Assembly: GCA_015680685.1 (NCBI GenBank)
Contig: MNCI01027496.1
Location: 619,289-645,247, forward strand
DNA: 25,959 nt
Direction: 5' to 3'
Origin: Gnetum montanum
Taxonomy: Eukaryota; Streptophyta; Gnetopsida; Gnetales; Gnetaceae
Made by a program: the position numbers and the translations under genes. A model generated the notes under the pieces. The model ran no database searches, was not told the DNA's origin, and was given only the letters and a program-made list of their open reading frames with translations. Positions 10,097 through 20,516 of the stretch are shown piece after piece; position 1 is the first letter of the stretch; each line of letters opens with the position of its first letter.

Positions 10097-12083
10097 ATGA
10101 CTATTGGAGGAGGATCTATCATAGGATCAACATAATTAGATGAAGTTCTTGTTCTACTAGCCTTTTTTGGACTTGTCCTGAAGAAAAGATGTCTTCTAGA
10201 TTTATTTTTAGTATTACTAGTATGATTCTCTCTTTGTATACTAATTACCCTAGTAGCATTTTTCTACTGAGGTTGTGTTGGCAATTTCCCTTGCATGATT
10301 AGTGGTGGTACTAGTGACAAAGAATTAGAAGCTTGATAGGATGTATCCATCGTTGGTTAAGATGTGTAAGGATGTGATTTCATGCATGGGGTTGTAGGCA
10401 TGTGGTATTCTACTAGATAGTAGTGGGAAGAAGTCTAAACAGGAGTATTTCTAGGAGATATGGGACATTATACATAGTATCCATAAGAATCCAATTGTCG
10501 ATAGGAATACTGTGGTTGTTGCCACTACTGCTAGTATTATTCCTATGGTTGAGCATAAGCCTTGCTTGGATAATATTTTTGTTGATAGGGTTGCCTATAG
10601 TTACCTTGTGGGTAAGGTAATTGCTTGTGCATTTTTTTCTTAACAAAATTTGGATTGAGTACATATGTCTCAAACTCTTGTAAGTGAACCATGACAAGAC
10701 AACATTCCTTAGGATGTTCATATAACACACTTTGCAACCTGCGTCATCTTTAGAGCTTAAGTCCATTACTTCCTCTACTGTAGCAACTTTTCCTATACTT
10801 TTATAATTCTTACATCCATTATCTTCTTTCTTCTTTCTATTTTTATTTTTGTTGAAGGCTTGTTCAATTTTCTCTTCTACTATCTTTAGTATTATGGTAA
10901 ATTTTTCATTCACAGAGTTTCACATTTTCTCTACCTTTGTTGCAATATCATTGACTAATTTCTAAATAGGTAGAGTCTTTCACTAAGTCATATTTTCTAA
11001 AGTTTCTTCTTCCTATGTTTCACATATCATTACATCTATTTTTCTAATGGCTAGATCCTTGCTGTACACTTCAGTGAATTCTCTTTTTTGTAGCTCATGC
11101 TCTTCTTTCATCACCTAGTCTATTAACCTTTGGATTCAATGAGCTATCACCTTTAAAAATCTACCTTGGACATATACTCCAAGGATCTTCCTTGTCTTGT
11201 TCTTTAGCTCATCAATGATATGCCATAGGTGTACCCTTTGAGAAAATCCATGGCTGAGGCATCTATGTAATAATGAATAGTACCTATCCATAACTGCATC
11301 AAGGGATTCATGTGTCCCTTGTTTCCATTCCTAGATCTGTTTTCTCAAGTTCGACACTCTGGAATAAGTTTGATATTTGTCATCAAAGAGCTTTAAGATA
11401 GTACTCTATCTTTGGATTAATTCAGGTTCTAAGGATCCGTACAAGCTCTCTACTTTCTTTATGAGTGTTCTAGGAAACAACTTTAATTTTTGCCAATCAT
11501 TCTCTATATTTTGTAGGACATAGGCATCATGAAAGACTTGGAGGTGATGTTGTGAACCTGCATTATATCCACCTCCAAACTTTAAAAAGTTGTTTATGTT
11601 AAGTCACTTAATGTGACTATCATTTAAATGCCTAGTAGGAATGTACACTACTTCCCTGATATTAATCATACTGTAAGTGGCTAATAGAGGTTCTTCATAG
11701 TCTTCAGGTTCATAGGATCTATTGTAGTGGTGACCCCTCCAATGCTCACAATGTTCTCTTCTTTCATGTTTAATCCTTCCTCCTCTATCTTCATCACCAT
11801 CCTCTTCTACATCAAGATGTCTCCATCTATTTGCATGTCCCCCATGATCTCTTATCCTTTCACTATTGTGATCTCTTAGTATTCATTCCCTCTTATCAGA
11901 ATCTATTAATGTGTGTGAGGAAGAAGATAGGGAAGTTGGAAAATGGTGCGAGCTAGTTCTTCTTCTATGACTCCTTAATTCATCTCTTTTGGATCTATTG
12001 GAGATCTTAGGCCTTGAGTTCCTCCTAAGTCTTAAGTCCTCATCTCTTTCAAGGGTCTCTGCAAGAGTTGAATGTAGCTTCAT
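10097..12083 (-). pseudogene. gag of element A plus Gln-rich linker, broken
   Basis: From ATG at 12083 one minus-strand frame runs to about 10740 with about 11 stops (TAG and TGA only). The first 120 residues are Arg/Asp/Glu-rich. A retrotransposon gag core follows (about 11560-11190): a WQKLKLF-like segment, YGSLEPEL, LFDDKYQ, NLRKQI, then ESLDAVMDRYYSLLHRC and HGF, the order typical of the plant Retrotrans_gag family. GCKVCY and a displaced HPKECC near 10740 may be a ruined zinc knuckle; a frameshift falls inside it. The next frame is Gln/Tyr/Pro-rich (10737-10097), with many TAG/TAA at plausible Gln sites, and leads into the protease. Gag forms the particle and binds element RNA. The true start may lie a little upstream of 12083. 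Confidence 0.8.
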
Positions 12084-12710
12084 TTTTACAAGATCTTCAA
12101 TGCATATTAGTGATGTCTAGAAACTATATCTATGAGTCTTATATGACTTTTTAGCTCTAGATGGAACATCTTTTTTCAATTCAAGGATAATTATCTATGG
12201 TACTCTCTTCCCTTTCTATTACTCATATCTTACATGCATAATAGTGTCTCTTTTTTGCTTGAGCCTTTGTTAGTTGATATGACATGTTTATGTTTTTGGT
12301 AACTTGATATCCTTATTGTACATGACCAAGATTTGATCTCATGGGGACTACTCAAAGCGTTGATGATGTTAAATGTTTAGGTGGCAAGATAATTTTGCCC
12401 TGTAAGTCTTTCTATTTAAGTTGTTTATCCTAGTGGAAAATAAATGTGAAATCATAATAATAATGATTAGTATGAGCATATGAGATTCTTGTTTGCATCG
12501 GTGCACTTCAATCTTCTTCATTATAATCTCTATCATTACTTTCATTAAGATCTATAGCAAGTGGAGATTTCACTTTAGTTGTGATAGCCATTTTAATTTG
12601 TTTGACACTTAAGTGTGTATGTTTTGAGAAATTATTTTAAGGATAAAAGATATACTTTATGATATTTGATACAACAAATTGTGTAAAATCAACTAGCAAA
12701 CATTAACATG
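12084..12710 (-). other. 5' untranslated leader of element A
   Basis: On the minus strand this lies between the primer binding site and gag. No coding signal was seen. In such elements the leader carries dimerisation and packaging signals; none can be pinpointed here. Confidence 0.5.
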
Positions 12711-12729
12711 TCCTTAGCAACGGTGCCAA
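12711..12729 (-). promoter_or_regulatory. Primer binding site of element A
   Basis: On the minus strand TTGGCACCGTTGCTAAGGA directly follows the LTR terminus CTCATCA. It resembles the TGGCGCCGTTGC core common to plant Ty3/gypsy elements, thought to pair with a tRNA-Asp 3' end, with a CpG-type G to A change. It fixes the orientation of the element: the LTR at 12730-13662 is the 5' LTR. Confidence 0.85.
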
Positions 12730-12796
12730 TGATGAGCAGTTGGATATTCTAATACTTAATCATACAAGTTACAAGTATTCACGCGTGATGAAATCA

Positions 12797-12973
12797 TAAT
12801 CCGTGGATGGACAATACAAGGATACTAGTGAGTTACGAGTAAGATTGTGTTCATTGTCTTCCCACTTAGAGTTAGCGAGGTGTTATTGTAATTCATGGAT
12901 GGACAATATAAGGATACGAGTGAGTTAAGAGTAAGTTCGTGTTCGTTGTCTTCCCACTTAGAGTTAGCGAGGT
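12797..12973 (-). repeat. 92-base tandem duplication in the 5' LTR
   Basis: Two adjacent copies, each with TGGATGGACAATA near the start and CCACTTAGAGTTAGCGAGG near the end, with a 92-base period. The 3' LTR has one copy. The duplication arose after insertion, or in one LTR only. Confidence 0.8.
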
Positions 12974-12995
12974 GTAAAACACATGGTTTAACTCT
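12960..12995 (-). other. R/U5 hairpin, element A
   Basis: AGAGTTA (12960-12966) can pair with TAACTCT (12989-12995). Equivalent hairpins with different stem sequences occur at 98-137 and 23095-23143. The start of the loop (AACCAT on the transcript strand) and a GAAGACAACGAAC-like box after the hairpin are shared. Confidence 0.5.
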
Positions 12996-13662
12996 TAATG
13001 AGGTATATGATAAAATGATGTTGATAGGTTTTAAGTACACTAAGTGTAAACATGGTGAAAATGAATAAAATTTCTATCTCTAAGTATAATGAAAATGGAA
13101 AGCTATTCTATCATATGGTGATAAGTATCTATTCCTAGTTTTCCGTACATATCCTAGGCTAATGCAATTGTTACTGGGATTATCAAGTAATTTTACTATT
13201 AAGCAATTCAAACAAAATCATTATTAGGTTGCCAAACAATTACACTTTATGCTCGAAACTAGCCATACTTATTCTGCCTTACTAATGAACATTATAATAG
13301 TAAATGACTTAGTAAAAATAAACATGGAAAATCAAATCTATTCTAAGTGATGAAAAAAATCTCAATCTTTATTATCGTTCATGAATTGTGTCTAAGAATA
13401 ATTCACTCAACTAAAGATTCCATACAACTATAATTTGCCACACTACAGGTATTCACACTAACTCTAACTTCAAGAAAAAAAACTACAAGAATTTCGCTAA
13501 GTTTTGGACTAAAAATTTGTTTCAGCATGATAGTGGGCTCATATTTATAGGCATGACCATGGTCCACTATATCGTATCTACAATGATATATGTTAGGCTA
13601 CGATATCGCATCTACAATATCGTAGATACGATATCATACTTCTTTACAATAATGTTTCATCA

Positions 13663-14134
13663 TTTTCTTTTTATTTGAAATTGTCTTCAACCACTTGTTC
13701 TCTACTCTATTTGGAAGCTTCAATGTGTAGCTATTTTCTAGTAGCAAAAGCATAACTATGACCTCTTTTCATAAGTCAAATACTAGATTTTCAAAGATGT
13801 CATTTTTCAGCTACAACTTCAAGAAAAAAAACCTCCTAGTGAAAGCTTAACAATTAATTTGTTTTTTACAATTTTTTTTTAGGCTCAATGATGAGAAGCT
13901 TTCAGATTTTGTTGCTATTTATTCTTTACTTCTAATTGGTGTATTCTTTTATCTTTAAAGAGAGTTTTCTCCTTTTCTTTACAAGAAACCCTTTAGTAAT
14001 AAGGAAAAACCCATGAGGACATTTCTAAATAAAGGAAGACCTAATCTTTTTTGGACCCCACAGGGAGGTTTTTCGAAATTGATTAGAAATATGAAAAAGT
14101 GAAAAAACATTTCCAAAACTAATCTATGTACTTT
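13663..14134. other. Unassigned flanking DNA
   Basis: Sequence right of element A with T-rich runs. No reading frame, RNA gene or recognisable repeat was seen. Confidence 0.5.
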
Positions 14135-14184
14135 GAATTTTTTTAATAAAGACCACTTCGAATTTTTTTAATAAAGACCACTTC
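14135..14184. repeat. Perfect 25-base tandem duplication
   Basis: Two identical copies (14135-14159 and 14160-14184) starting GAATTTTTTTAATAAAGACC. The lack of divergence suggests a recent event or an assembly or sequencing artefact. Confidence 0.85.
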
Positions 14185-14539
14185 ATAGCACTAAATCCAA
14201 AGTCTAAATCCAAAGGCTGATAATAAACCATTGAAACCCATTTACCAATCCAATCTATCAATTTTCATAGCTTATAAACATAATCAAAACAAAATCACCC
14301 ATTCTATCCTCCCACCTCCTATTTCAAAAATCACTAAATAGATATTATGTCCAGCACCATTTTACCCTGAAAGAAAAACTTCCCTTATTACGTCCCATCG
14401 TAACCAATTGTAACCCAAGCCAATCACTAAGATAGTACTTTTCAGCTTTGACTTCTAACAGACACTAAATTGAAAGTACTTTTAAAAAATTTCATCATCT
14501 CCACAATCTAAAATGCAATTGCAGCTTTTGGCAAACAAT

Positions 14540-14575
14540 CTCCATCTCAAGACCACAGGTAGGTAAAAGATACGG
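14540..14575 (+). other. Possible exon end and splice donor
   Basis: CCACAG followed by GTAGGTAA fits a plant 5' splice site, and T-rich, intron-like DNA follows for about 300 bases. The upstream stretch has no clear coding frame, so this might be an untranslated first exon of a lost gene. Confidence 0.25.
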
Positions 14576-14861
14576 ATCCATGTTTCATTTTTATTTTTTT
14601 CATTTTCTAAATCCTAAGTTTTGTTGTTCCTTTGTTTTCTTCTGGTTTGATTCCTTCTTTTGAAATCGTTTTTTTTTTTTTTTCTTTTCTTTTCTGGATG
14701 TTCTTCCTCCTCGCAATTTTGCTTTTCATTTTGCCTGCGGTTTTTTCATTTGGAAGTTTCTATTTTCGTGGAATCCTTTGGTTTTGTTTGAAGGAATTTT
14801 GAGATTTCGGATTTTTTTAATGAAATTTGAGATTTGAATTTTTTTGCTCTTGTGCCTGCTC

Positions 14862-15009
14862 TAATGCTGCTTGAGTTTGCTATGGATTTACGCGGCCTCG
14901 GAACCCTAATGTCATTAGTTTGTCGATTTTTGGACAGATTGCATGTCGCTGGCAATGATGATCAATTAGGTATTGCTTTAGGCATGGTCAGCTATCAACT
15001 GTGTTGATA
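14862..15009 (+). pseudogene. Unrecognised 47-codon fragment, copied at 22868
   Basis: An ATG at about 14864 opens a 47-codon frame (MLLEFAMDL, then LMSLVCRFLDRLHV, then NDDQLGIALGM). The first 95 or so bases recur at 22868-22964, also open in the same frame (MLLEFAIDL, LMSLVCRFLDKFHV). Keeping the frame in two diverged copies hints at an exon-derived piece, but no family is recognised. Confidence 0.35.
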
Positions 15010-17450
15010 TATATGCTAATAAAATTTGGGGTACGATGCCAATGCAAAGAGGATTACAATGATGTGTATGCTATGATAATAAGTTTTACTAGTGATTTGT
15101 TAGTAGGTTTTGCAACAAATTTTATTGAGTGCTCTTTGTGCCAAAACAACTTTATTACTTTTAGTTTTTATCAGTTATATGTGGCTTGTGGTATGCAAGT
15201 TACAAGTTTAGTTTCAAGAGGCAGGTATGATGAAACACGTGAATATATATGTAATTCAATCTAATCACTTAGCCAAATCTAACAAATGTATAGTAATTGC
15301 CTCAACTTTATGCAAGCTAACAATATCTGAACACAGAAGCATTTAGCATGAACAATTTGAAGTTATGGACAGTAGGACTCTGCACCATTTTATTTTTTTA
15401 AAATTCTGTAAAGTACTCTTCAGTTTTAGAGCTCATAACATAGATGTGAACTAGTTTGTTGTCCATTACCATTCACCATTCACCTTTGAATATAATCAAA
15501 TATTTTGTCATGTCTTCAAACATTCCTCCAGTTATCCTTGAGTTCTCATTCTCAAGCCAGCCAAATATTTGGCACAACAAATGAGTCAACTGAAACCTTT
15601 AAAAAAAACATTCCAACTAATGGAATAATAATATTAGTTTAGCTCTATATTTATAATATATAAATGTCTAGAATATTATTTAGCATTACATTATAGACAC
15701 TATGAAATTAATGTTATAGGAAAGTGACCTCTAGAATAAATGATCAGCCTTGCCCATCATGTATTCGGCATATCTCAGTTGTGTTTTTTATTTTTAAAGT
15801 TACATGCGAGCTTAATGTAAGTCAACCTAATTTGCAAAAAGTCTCACTAATTTGCTGATTGGTGAAAGCCTAAATCTTCATCTTCCTCCTAGCCGTACCC
15901 TTGTCACTACATGTTCTTTTACAAATTGGCTTCTATTAGAAGCAAACAAGTAATTAATACTACCTCTTGGAAACCAATAATGCTTGGGTCTACCTTTTTG
16001 TTGATTTCCTTCAAAGTTAAGAGGATGAAACATTTCAGATTCATGGTGCAACCAGGAATATTGCCTATAGAATAAAAGTCCATGAATAACAATCAGATAA
16101 CTATCAACTTTACACAGATGAATTACAAGTTATGCAAAGTGCACTCAGAAGCATGACCAAAACCATCAAAGTTCTTCAGCCACTCACGATTGTAAAGAAC
16201 ACCATCATGCGGTTGCAGGCACACAACACAGCAATGCTTACAAAGCAGCAATCACCAAACACTAACATGAAACTAAAGTTGTGATAGCTAAAATTGGTGA
16301 CATTACAAAGTCATTTTACAGAGCAGATGCAAGTATTGCATCTTATTTGCAGAGTGAAATTTTGTGTCTTTCTACAGTTGATTTAATGGATCTACATATA
16401 AAAAGCAATATACATTTGCAAGTTACATGTTTAATTTTAAAGGGTAGGTATATTGAGATGTGTGCCACCATCTGAAGCATGGTGTGAAAATATACAATTC
16501 CATTTTTTTAAGAGATGCTCCCTGCTCACTCAATTGGCATAGGTCTTGTAGTAGGATCACTACTCCTTGCTCCCTGCTTTATCTGATTAGTCTTTTTTAC
16601 CTTTGCTATGATGTTGCACAATGTTGCTTTAAATAGCTTATTTGGATTTTATTTTCTTGTCCTTGCTAGCATGTTAATTTCTGATTTTTTTGAGAGCACC
16701 TAAACTATAAATGTTGTCTTTACATGCTTAAATCGTGTAAGCATAGGCTTTAAAGAGTTTCCAAATTTATTAACCTTGAAAAATAACTAAGCTTATTATA
16801 AGTTATATTTGGTTCTTAGAATTATAAAATTCTTACAAACATTAGCATCATCTAGTCCAGTTTAAAATTAGAGATTCACAAATTTTGTCACATAGCTATT
16901 GTAAATTTTATAAGTATATCTTAGGCATCCAACTTCTAAACTGAATCTAATGTACTAAAGTTTGATGATTTATTTATTTTAATTTTTAAATTACATAAGA
17001 AGGAACTATTAAAATTTACCTTGCATCATTGAATAGTACAACTGATTGACTGGTTCCAGGACTGAAAGATTTCTCATTTCACTAAGTCCTCGTCCATGAG
17101 AATTATCTAAATATTGGGTTTGACAGATTGTTGAAGATTTAGATCACAACGGTTTCAAGGTTCATAAAGTAGTTTTTTCCCAGATTTTATTTACTTTCAG
17201 AGTACCAGTAGTCCTCTACCTTCTGCTTCTACACACATGCTTATGAGAAGATTTTCCTCTACTGTAACTTTGTATATTGTGCATTCTTCTTTGTGTGTGT
17301 TGTTCTCTATCACTGGTATTCTGTTGAGGAAGGAGAAGAAGTCAACATGCAGTCTTTTAGTAAACCTATATGAAAGACAAGGCTGCATGTTCAGTTGTAT
17401 AGGGTTTGTAATTCCTATCTAGCACAAAAAAAGTATTAGCAACATATTAA
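15010..17450. other. Unassigned DNA with weak internal similarity
   Basis: No gene is supported. A 48-base segment near 15195-15242 (TGCAAGTTACAAGTTTAG...) resembles one near 16416-16463 (TGCAAGTTACATGTTTAA...), about 70 percent alike with mostly transitions. A stretch at 16509-16690 is open apart from one TGA and hydrophobic when translated, but is T-rich and matches no family. The frames at 15001, 16281 and 17237 have no recognisable motif. Confidence 0.4.
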
Positions 17451-17529
17451 ACGTTTGCACAATAGCAAGCATTGTTGTAGACATGTTATATCAACATCAA
17501 CAAGTGAAGGCAAAGTCAACTCTCCCCTA

Positions 17530-17640
17530 TTGATTGCATGAAGAGATGGTTGAATAGATGCAATGGAGTTGAGCTCTTGCTGTTGACTGCATGGAGAGAT
17601 GGTTAAATAGATGCAATAAAGTCAAGCTTTGTTGAGATCT
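17530..17640. repeat. Tandem duplication, about 58-base unit
   Basis: TGCATGAAGAGATGGTTGAA...GATGCAAT and TGCATGGAGAGATGGTTAAA...GATGCAAT follow each other, with GAG(T/C)TC-AGCTC-like ends. It lies downstream of the copia coding end on the minus strand, so it may belong to that element's 3' LTR, but LTR ends could not be fixed. Confidence 0.55.
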
Positions 17641-17969
17641 ATTACTATGAGCAACATGGATGTCTTATTGCTGCGTACGATGAACACAGGGATGTTGCTT
17701 AACTACATCATATCATTTATTTCCATGAAATCAATCACAACATGCTTCAAACACACGATTATCAACATCCACAATGAACACTTTTATATTAGTTAGATGA
17801 ACAATTGTAACATTTCTTTGGCGTTGATAGCATTGTGATAGTGGTATAGTTACTATGGTTACATAACACATGGTGGTAAAAGATAAAGTGAATACAAAAA
17901 ATGAAAGGAAAAATTTGAATATCTTTAATACCCTTCATTAAATGAAGCATAAGGTTTTGTTACAAGGAT

Positions 17970-18986
17970 TACAAATTTAATACAGCTACAATATTTTTAA
18001 AATTTTTAACACTCAATGGTTTGGTAAAGCCATCTATAAGTTCATCACTGGTATTAATATAAACTAGAGAGATATAGTGCAAAATAATCTCAATGTACTT
18101 TGTTATTTCATGGAACATAGGAATTTTTTATGCACTTAATTGCACTTTGGTTATCATAGAAGATTATTATTGGTAGTGAGACATCCTCCTCTAAACAATT
18201 AATGTAGCCAATTTATCTCTGTAACAAGATTCACAACAGCTCTATACTTGGACTTGGTTGAGAATAAAGAAACTGCCTTGGTTGATCACCATGAAAATTA
18301 GTAGTTGAGCATTGTGAGGTTGCATCACCATCATAATCTCTAGTTGTATATCCTACAATATCAACTTTTGAAGGACAATCAAAGTTTGATCTATAATTAA
18401 TGGTGACTTTCAAATATGTTAATATACCCATAGCCAAAGATATTTGCATATTTGTTGATTTTTTATTAAATCTTGATAATAAAGTGATAGAATATGAAAT
18501 ATCCAGCCTCGTATTGGTTAAATATATTAATTTTTCAATCAACTTTCCATACACCATGGGGTCAAGAATGGGTTCAAAGTTATCTACCCATGGCAGACTA
18601 CCTGAATCCTAACATTGTTGATATTGGTTTACATTATGACATATAGTATTCCTTCAGCAAATCTGTAACATACTTCTTTTGGGTTACCTGTATGTGACTT
18701 TATGATTGCTGGATTTCAAAATTGAGAAAATAACTAAGCAAGCCTAAGTTTGACATTTCAATTTTTATTTTCAACTGATTTTTTACTTTGTTAATTGGTT
18801 GAGCATTCTCCCTATTTATTACAATATCAGGAACATACAACAACATTATTATTACTACCCTCCATGAGTCATTTTTGTTTCCATAACATAAATACTAACA
18901 TCTACATTTGATCTTTTGAACCCCAATTCATGATCATACGTATCAAACTTTATGTACCATACATAATGAGCTTGCTTTAAGCCAAA
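17970..18986 (-). pseudogene. Ty1/copia reverse transcriptase-RNase H relic
   Basis: The minus strand reads LKQAHYVWYIKFDTY (about 18985-18940), GFKRSNVDVSIYV, a catalytic-box position YVPD where copia elements carry YVDD, NLGLLSYFL, then the frame at 18557-18231: YGKLIEKLIYLTNTRLDIS, SRFN, ILTYLK, VGYTTRDYDGD, CSTT. It then shifts into INWLH-like, YDNQSAIKCIKNS and YINTSDELIDGFTKPLS segments, the usual RNase H order at the end of copia pol. Several stops and at least three frameshifts break it. It is cut at its 5' side near 18986, where unrelated sequence begins. The enzyme would have copied element RNA to DNA. Confidence 0.9.
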
Positions 18987-19063
18987 AAGTCAATGGAAAG
19001 CCAGGTAAGAGGAGATGGCAGAGGGTTTAATCTGGTCTAAGTAGTGAGGACAAAGAAAAGTCA

Positions 19064-19237
19064 ATGGAGATCACAAAAGGCTTAAGCTGCTTGCATTGGA
19101 GACACTTCTGGCTTTTTAGTCTACTCGCTTTAATCCTTGTGTTGTTTATCATTGACCACTATCCACCTTTAACCAAAGCTAGCTACATCACTACGTATGA
19201 CGAGCTAGAGGCATTTGTCATAAGTACAATTTTTTGA
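19064..19237 (+). CDS. Short hypothetical frame with one membrane segment
   Basis: A 57-codon ATG-to-TGA frame: a short polar N-terminus, about 20 hydrophobic residues (FWLFSLLALILVLFII), then a polar tail (YITTYDELEAF). That layout fits a type II membrane anchor or first exon, but the sequence is not recognised and no splice signal is clear. It lies between the copia relic and the kinase relic. It may well be chance. Confidence 0.2.
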   Translation: MEITKGLSCLHWRHFWLFSLLALILVLFIIDHYPPLTKASYITTYDELEAFVISTIF

Positions 19238-19738
19238 ACCTTAGGAAACACTTTTTTTTTTCTAATTTGTGTTCTACTATTCTCAAATAGTTTTTAGGTT
19301 TTGGAACTTTTCTTGAGTAACTTTCAGGTGAAATAAAGTCTGGCCTGTTATCCAGCAGTTTCTGGATGATTTTACTTTACCAGCTACTTTCAATTCTTTT
19401 TGTTTTGTCCATGAATTGTACGATAATGTTGGGACAATAGATTGTGTACTTCACAGTGTTTGTCCACTTAATTGGCCATTACCGACTGTAGGAATGACGC
19501 TGATGCGTTGTTGATAGACATTATCATTGGAACGACATTTACACTGAAATTTTCGTTTTAAAAAGCAAGAACCAGGGGTTGTGTATATGGGGGAGAATAA
19601 AGGAAAATTGTACATTGTTTTATACTATTCTAAGTTGAGCTCCTAAAATTTTTCATCAAATGCTTACATTCTTAATCCTAGTTGTCTGAATTGCTTAGTC
19701 ATATTTGTCTGATAACTTACATTATATCTTTTGATTAG
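19238..19738 (+). other. Unassigned; probable intron upstream of the kinase exon
   Basis: No exon was recognised. The stretch ends in a T-rich tract and ATTAG, a good acceptor for the exon starting at 19739. Confidence 0.4.
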
Positions 19739-20018
19739 ATATTGAGACAGTCGAAGCATGAGAACATTATTGAAATGTTAGATGCATTTAAGAGTCCTCA
19801 ATAATTTTGTATAGTGACAGAATTAGCACAGTTGCATCACTATATTGCAAGTATTTTCCAATTGTTTGTATTCTGTTTGTTTGTTTGAAAATTGTGTTGT
19901 GTTATATAATAAAGCTGCATTCTTACGACTTCTTTGATAACAAGGTGAACTTTTTGAGATTCTTGAATATGATAAATGTCTTCCAGAGTCGCAGGTTCAA
20001 GCTTTTGCTAAACAACTG
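19739..20018 (+). pseudogene. FUSED/TIO-like protein kinase fragment, two exons
   Basis: Exon one (19739-19831) reads ILRQSKHENIIEMLDAF, SPQ, stop, FCIVTELAQ; exon two (19945-20018) reads GELFEILEYDKCLPESQVQ and AFAKQL, ending at a GTAATT donor. This matches the N-lobe and hinge of the plant FUSED kinase (TWO-IN-ONE, a phragmoplast and cytokinesis kinase): the alpha-C to beta-5 region and the GELFEILE.D.CLPE signature. A TAA interrupts exon one where a Glu is expected, and the donor after exon one has lost at least one base (CAG then TTGCAT). The intron is kept, so it arose by DNA duplication, not retroposition. The ATP-binding loop, catalytic loop and C-terminal region were not found nearby. 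Confidence 0.8.
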
Positions 20019-20516
20019 GTAATTTGAAGTTTCCCATTGAAACTTATGTGGAAATAATTTTTTTGCGTCAGCAAAGTTTTAAGTGGTTTCACCATTAGAT
20101 GGATCAAACTGATTCTGAACTGACAGTAGGTTAGAAGATCCTATAAATAGCAATGGCATTGTAGAAGTCTAAGACTAAAGTACTGCATTCCTGTTCTTGC
20201 AGACGATAGAGTAGAAAGTCGTTTTTGTTGATAATAATAAAAAATTGAAGTACAATCAGAAATTACTTGCGATCTTAGATATCAACTAAGGAAGAATGAT
20301 AAAGTATGAATACAAGGATTTATGAACCGCAAACAATAGCTCAAAATATATTCTAAGATATTTGCCGTAAAAAAATTGTACTTAGAAATTACCTGCAAAA
20401 TACATTCTTCTTTGTTAAAAAATGAAACTGTTTTTGAACAAGATAAAAATGAATTTGTAACAAGTTCATGTTATTACTTTTGTTTAGCCATGGTCATCTG
20501 TAGAATGTTGTGAACA
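20019..20516. other. Unassigned; one TATA-like site
   Basis: No further kinase exon (HRD or DFG region) was recognised. CCTATAAATAGC at about 20139-20150 resembles a plus-strand TATA box, but no gene start follows. Confidence 0.35.

Larger units (their letters stand above)
2847..13662 (-). mobile_element. Element A: gag-pro LTR retrotransposon with accessory ORF, decayed
   Basis: Two direct repeats of 934 and 933 bases (2847-3780 and 12730-13662) bound the element. A primer binding site lies directly inside the right-hand LTR on the minus strand, and a purine tract lies directly inside the left-hand LTR. Flanking 5-mers are CTTTC (2842-2846) and TTTTC (13663-13667), a plausible target duplication with one transition. 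Internal order on the minus strand is gag, protease, about 2.8 kb without coding signal, then a frame of about 918 codons. No reverse transcriptase, RNase H or integrase motif was seen; the 2.1 kb between protease and the U3-like block is too short for a normal pol. The LTRs differ at roughly a fifth of positions and carry several indels, so the insertion is old. The protease style (LLDLGS) places the parent among plant Ty3/gypsy elements. Confidence 0.85.
12730..13662 (-). repeat. 5' LTR of element A
   Basis: On the minus strand it starts TGATGAAAC and ends CTCATCA. U3 holds GATATC palindromes at 13602-13607 and 13630-13635; the TATA box is plus 13542-13549 (minus TATAAATA). The R/U5 side holds the hairpin AGAGTTA / TAACTCT (12960-12966 with 12989-12995) and the GAAGACAACGAAC box. 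A private 92-base tandem duplication (12797-12888, 12889-12973) is absent from the other LTR. Confidence 0.9.

Noticed and set aside
16509-16690. Hydrophobic open stretch as a membrane protein exon
   Set aside because: T-rich DNA translates to hydrophobic residues by default; it has an in-frame TGA, no splice signals and no family match.
17115-17170. Possible FUSED kinase first exon (GFKVHK resembling a glycine loop)
   Set aside because: The match needs a missing codon and lacks the GEGSFG core; the distance to 19739 is large and no splice sites fit.
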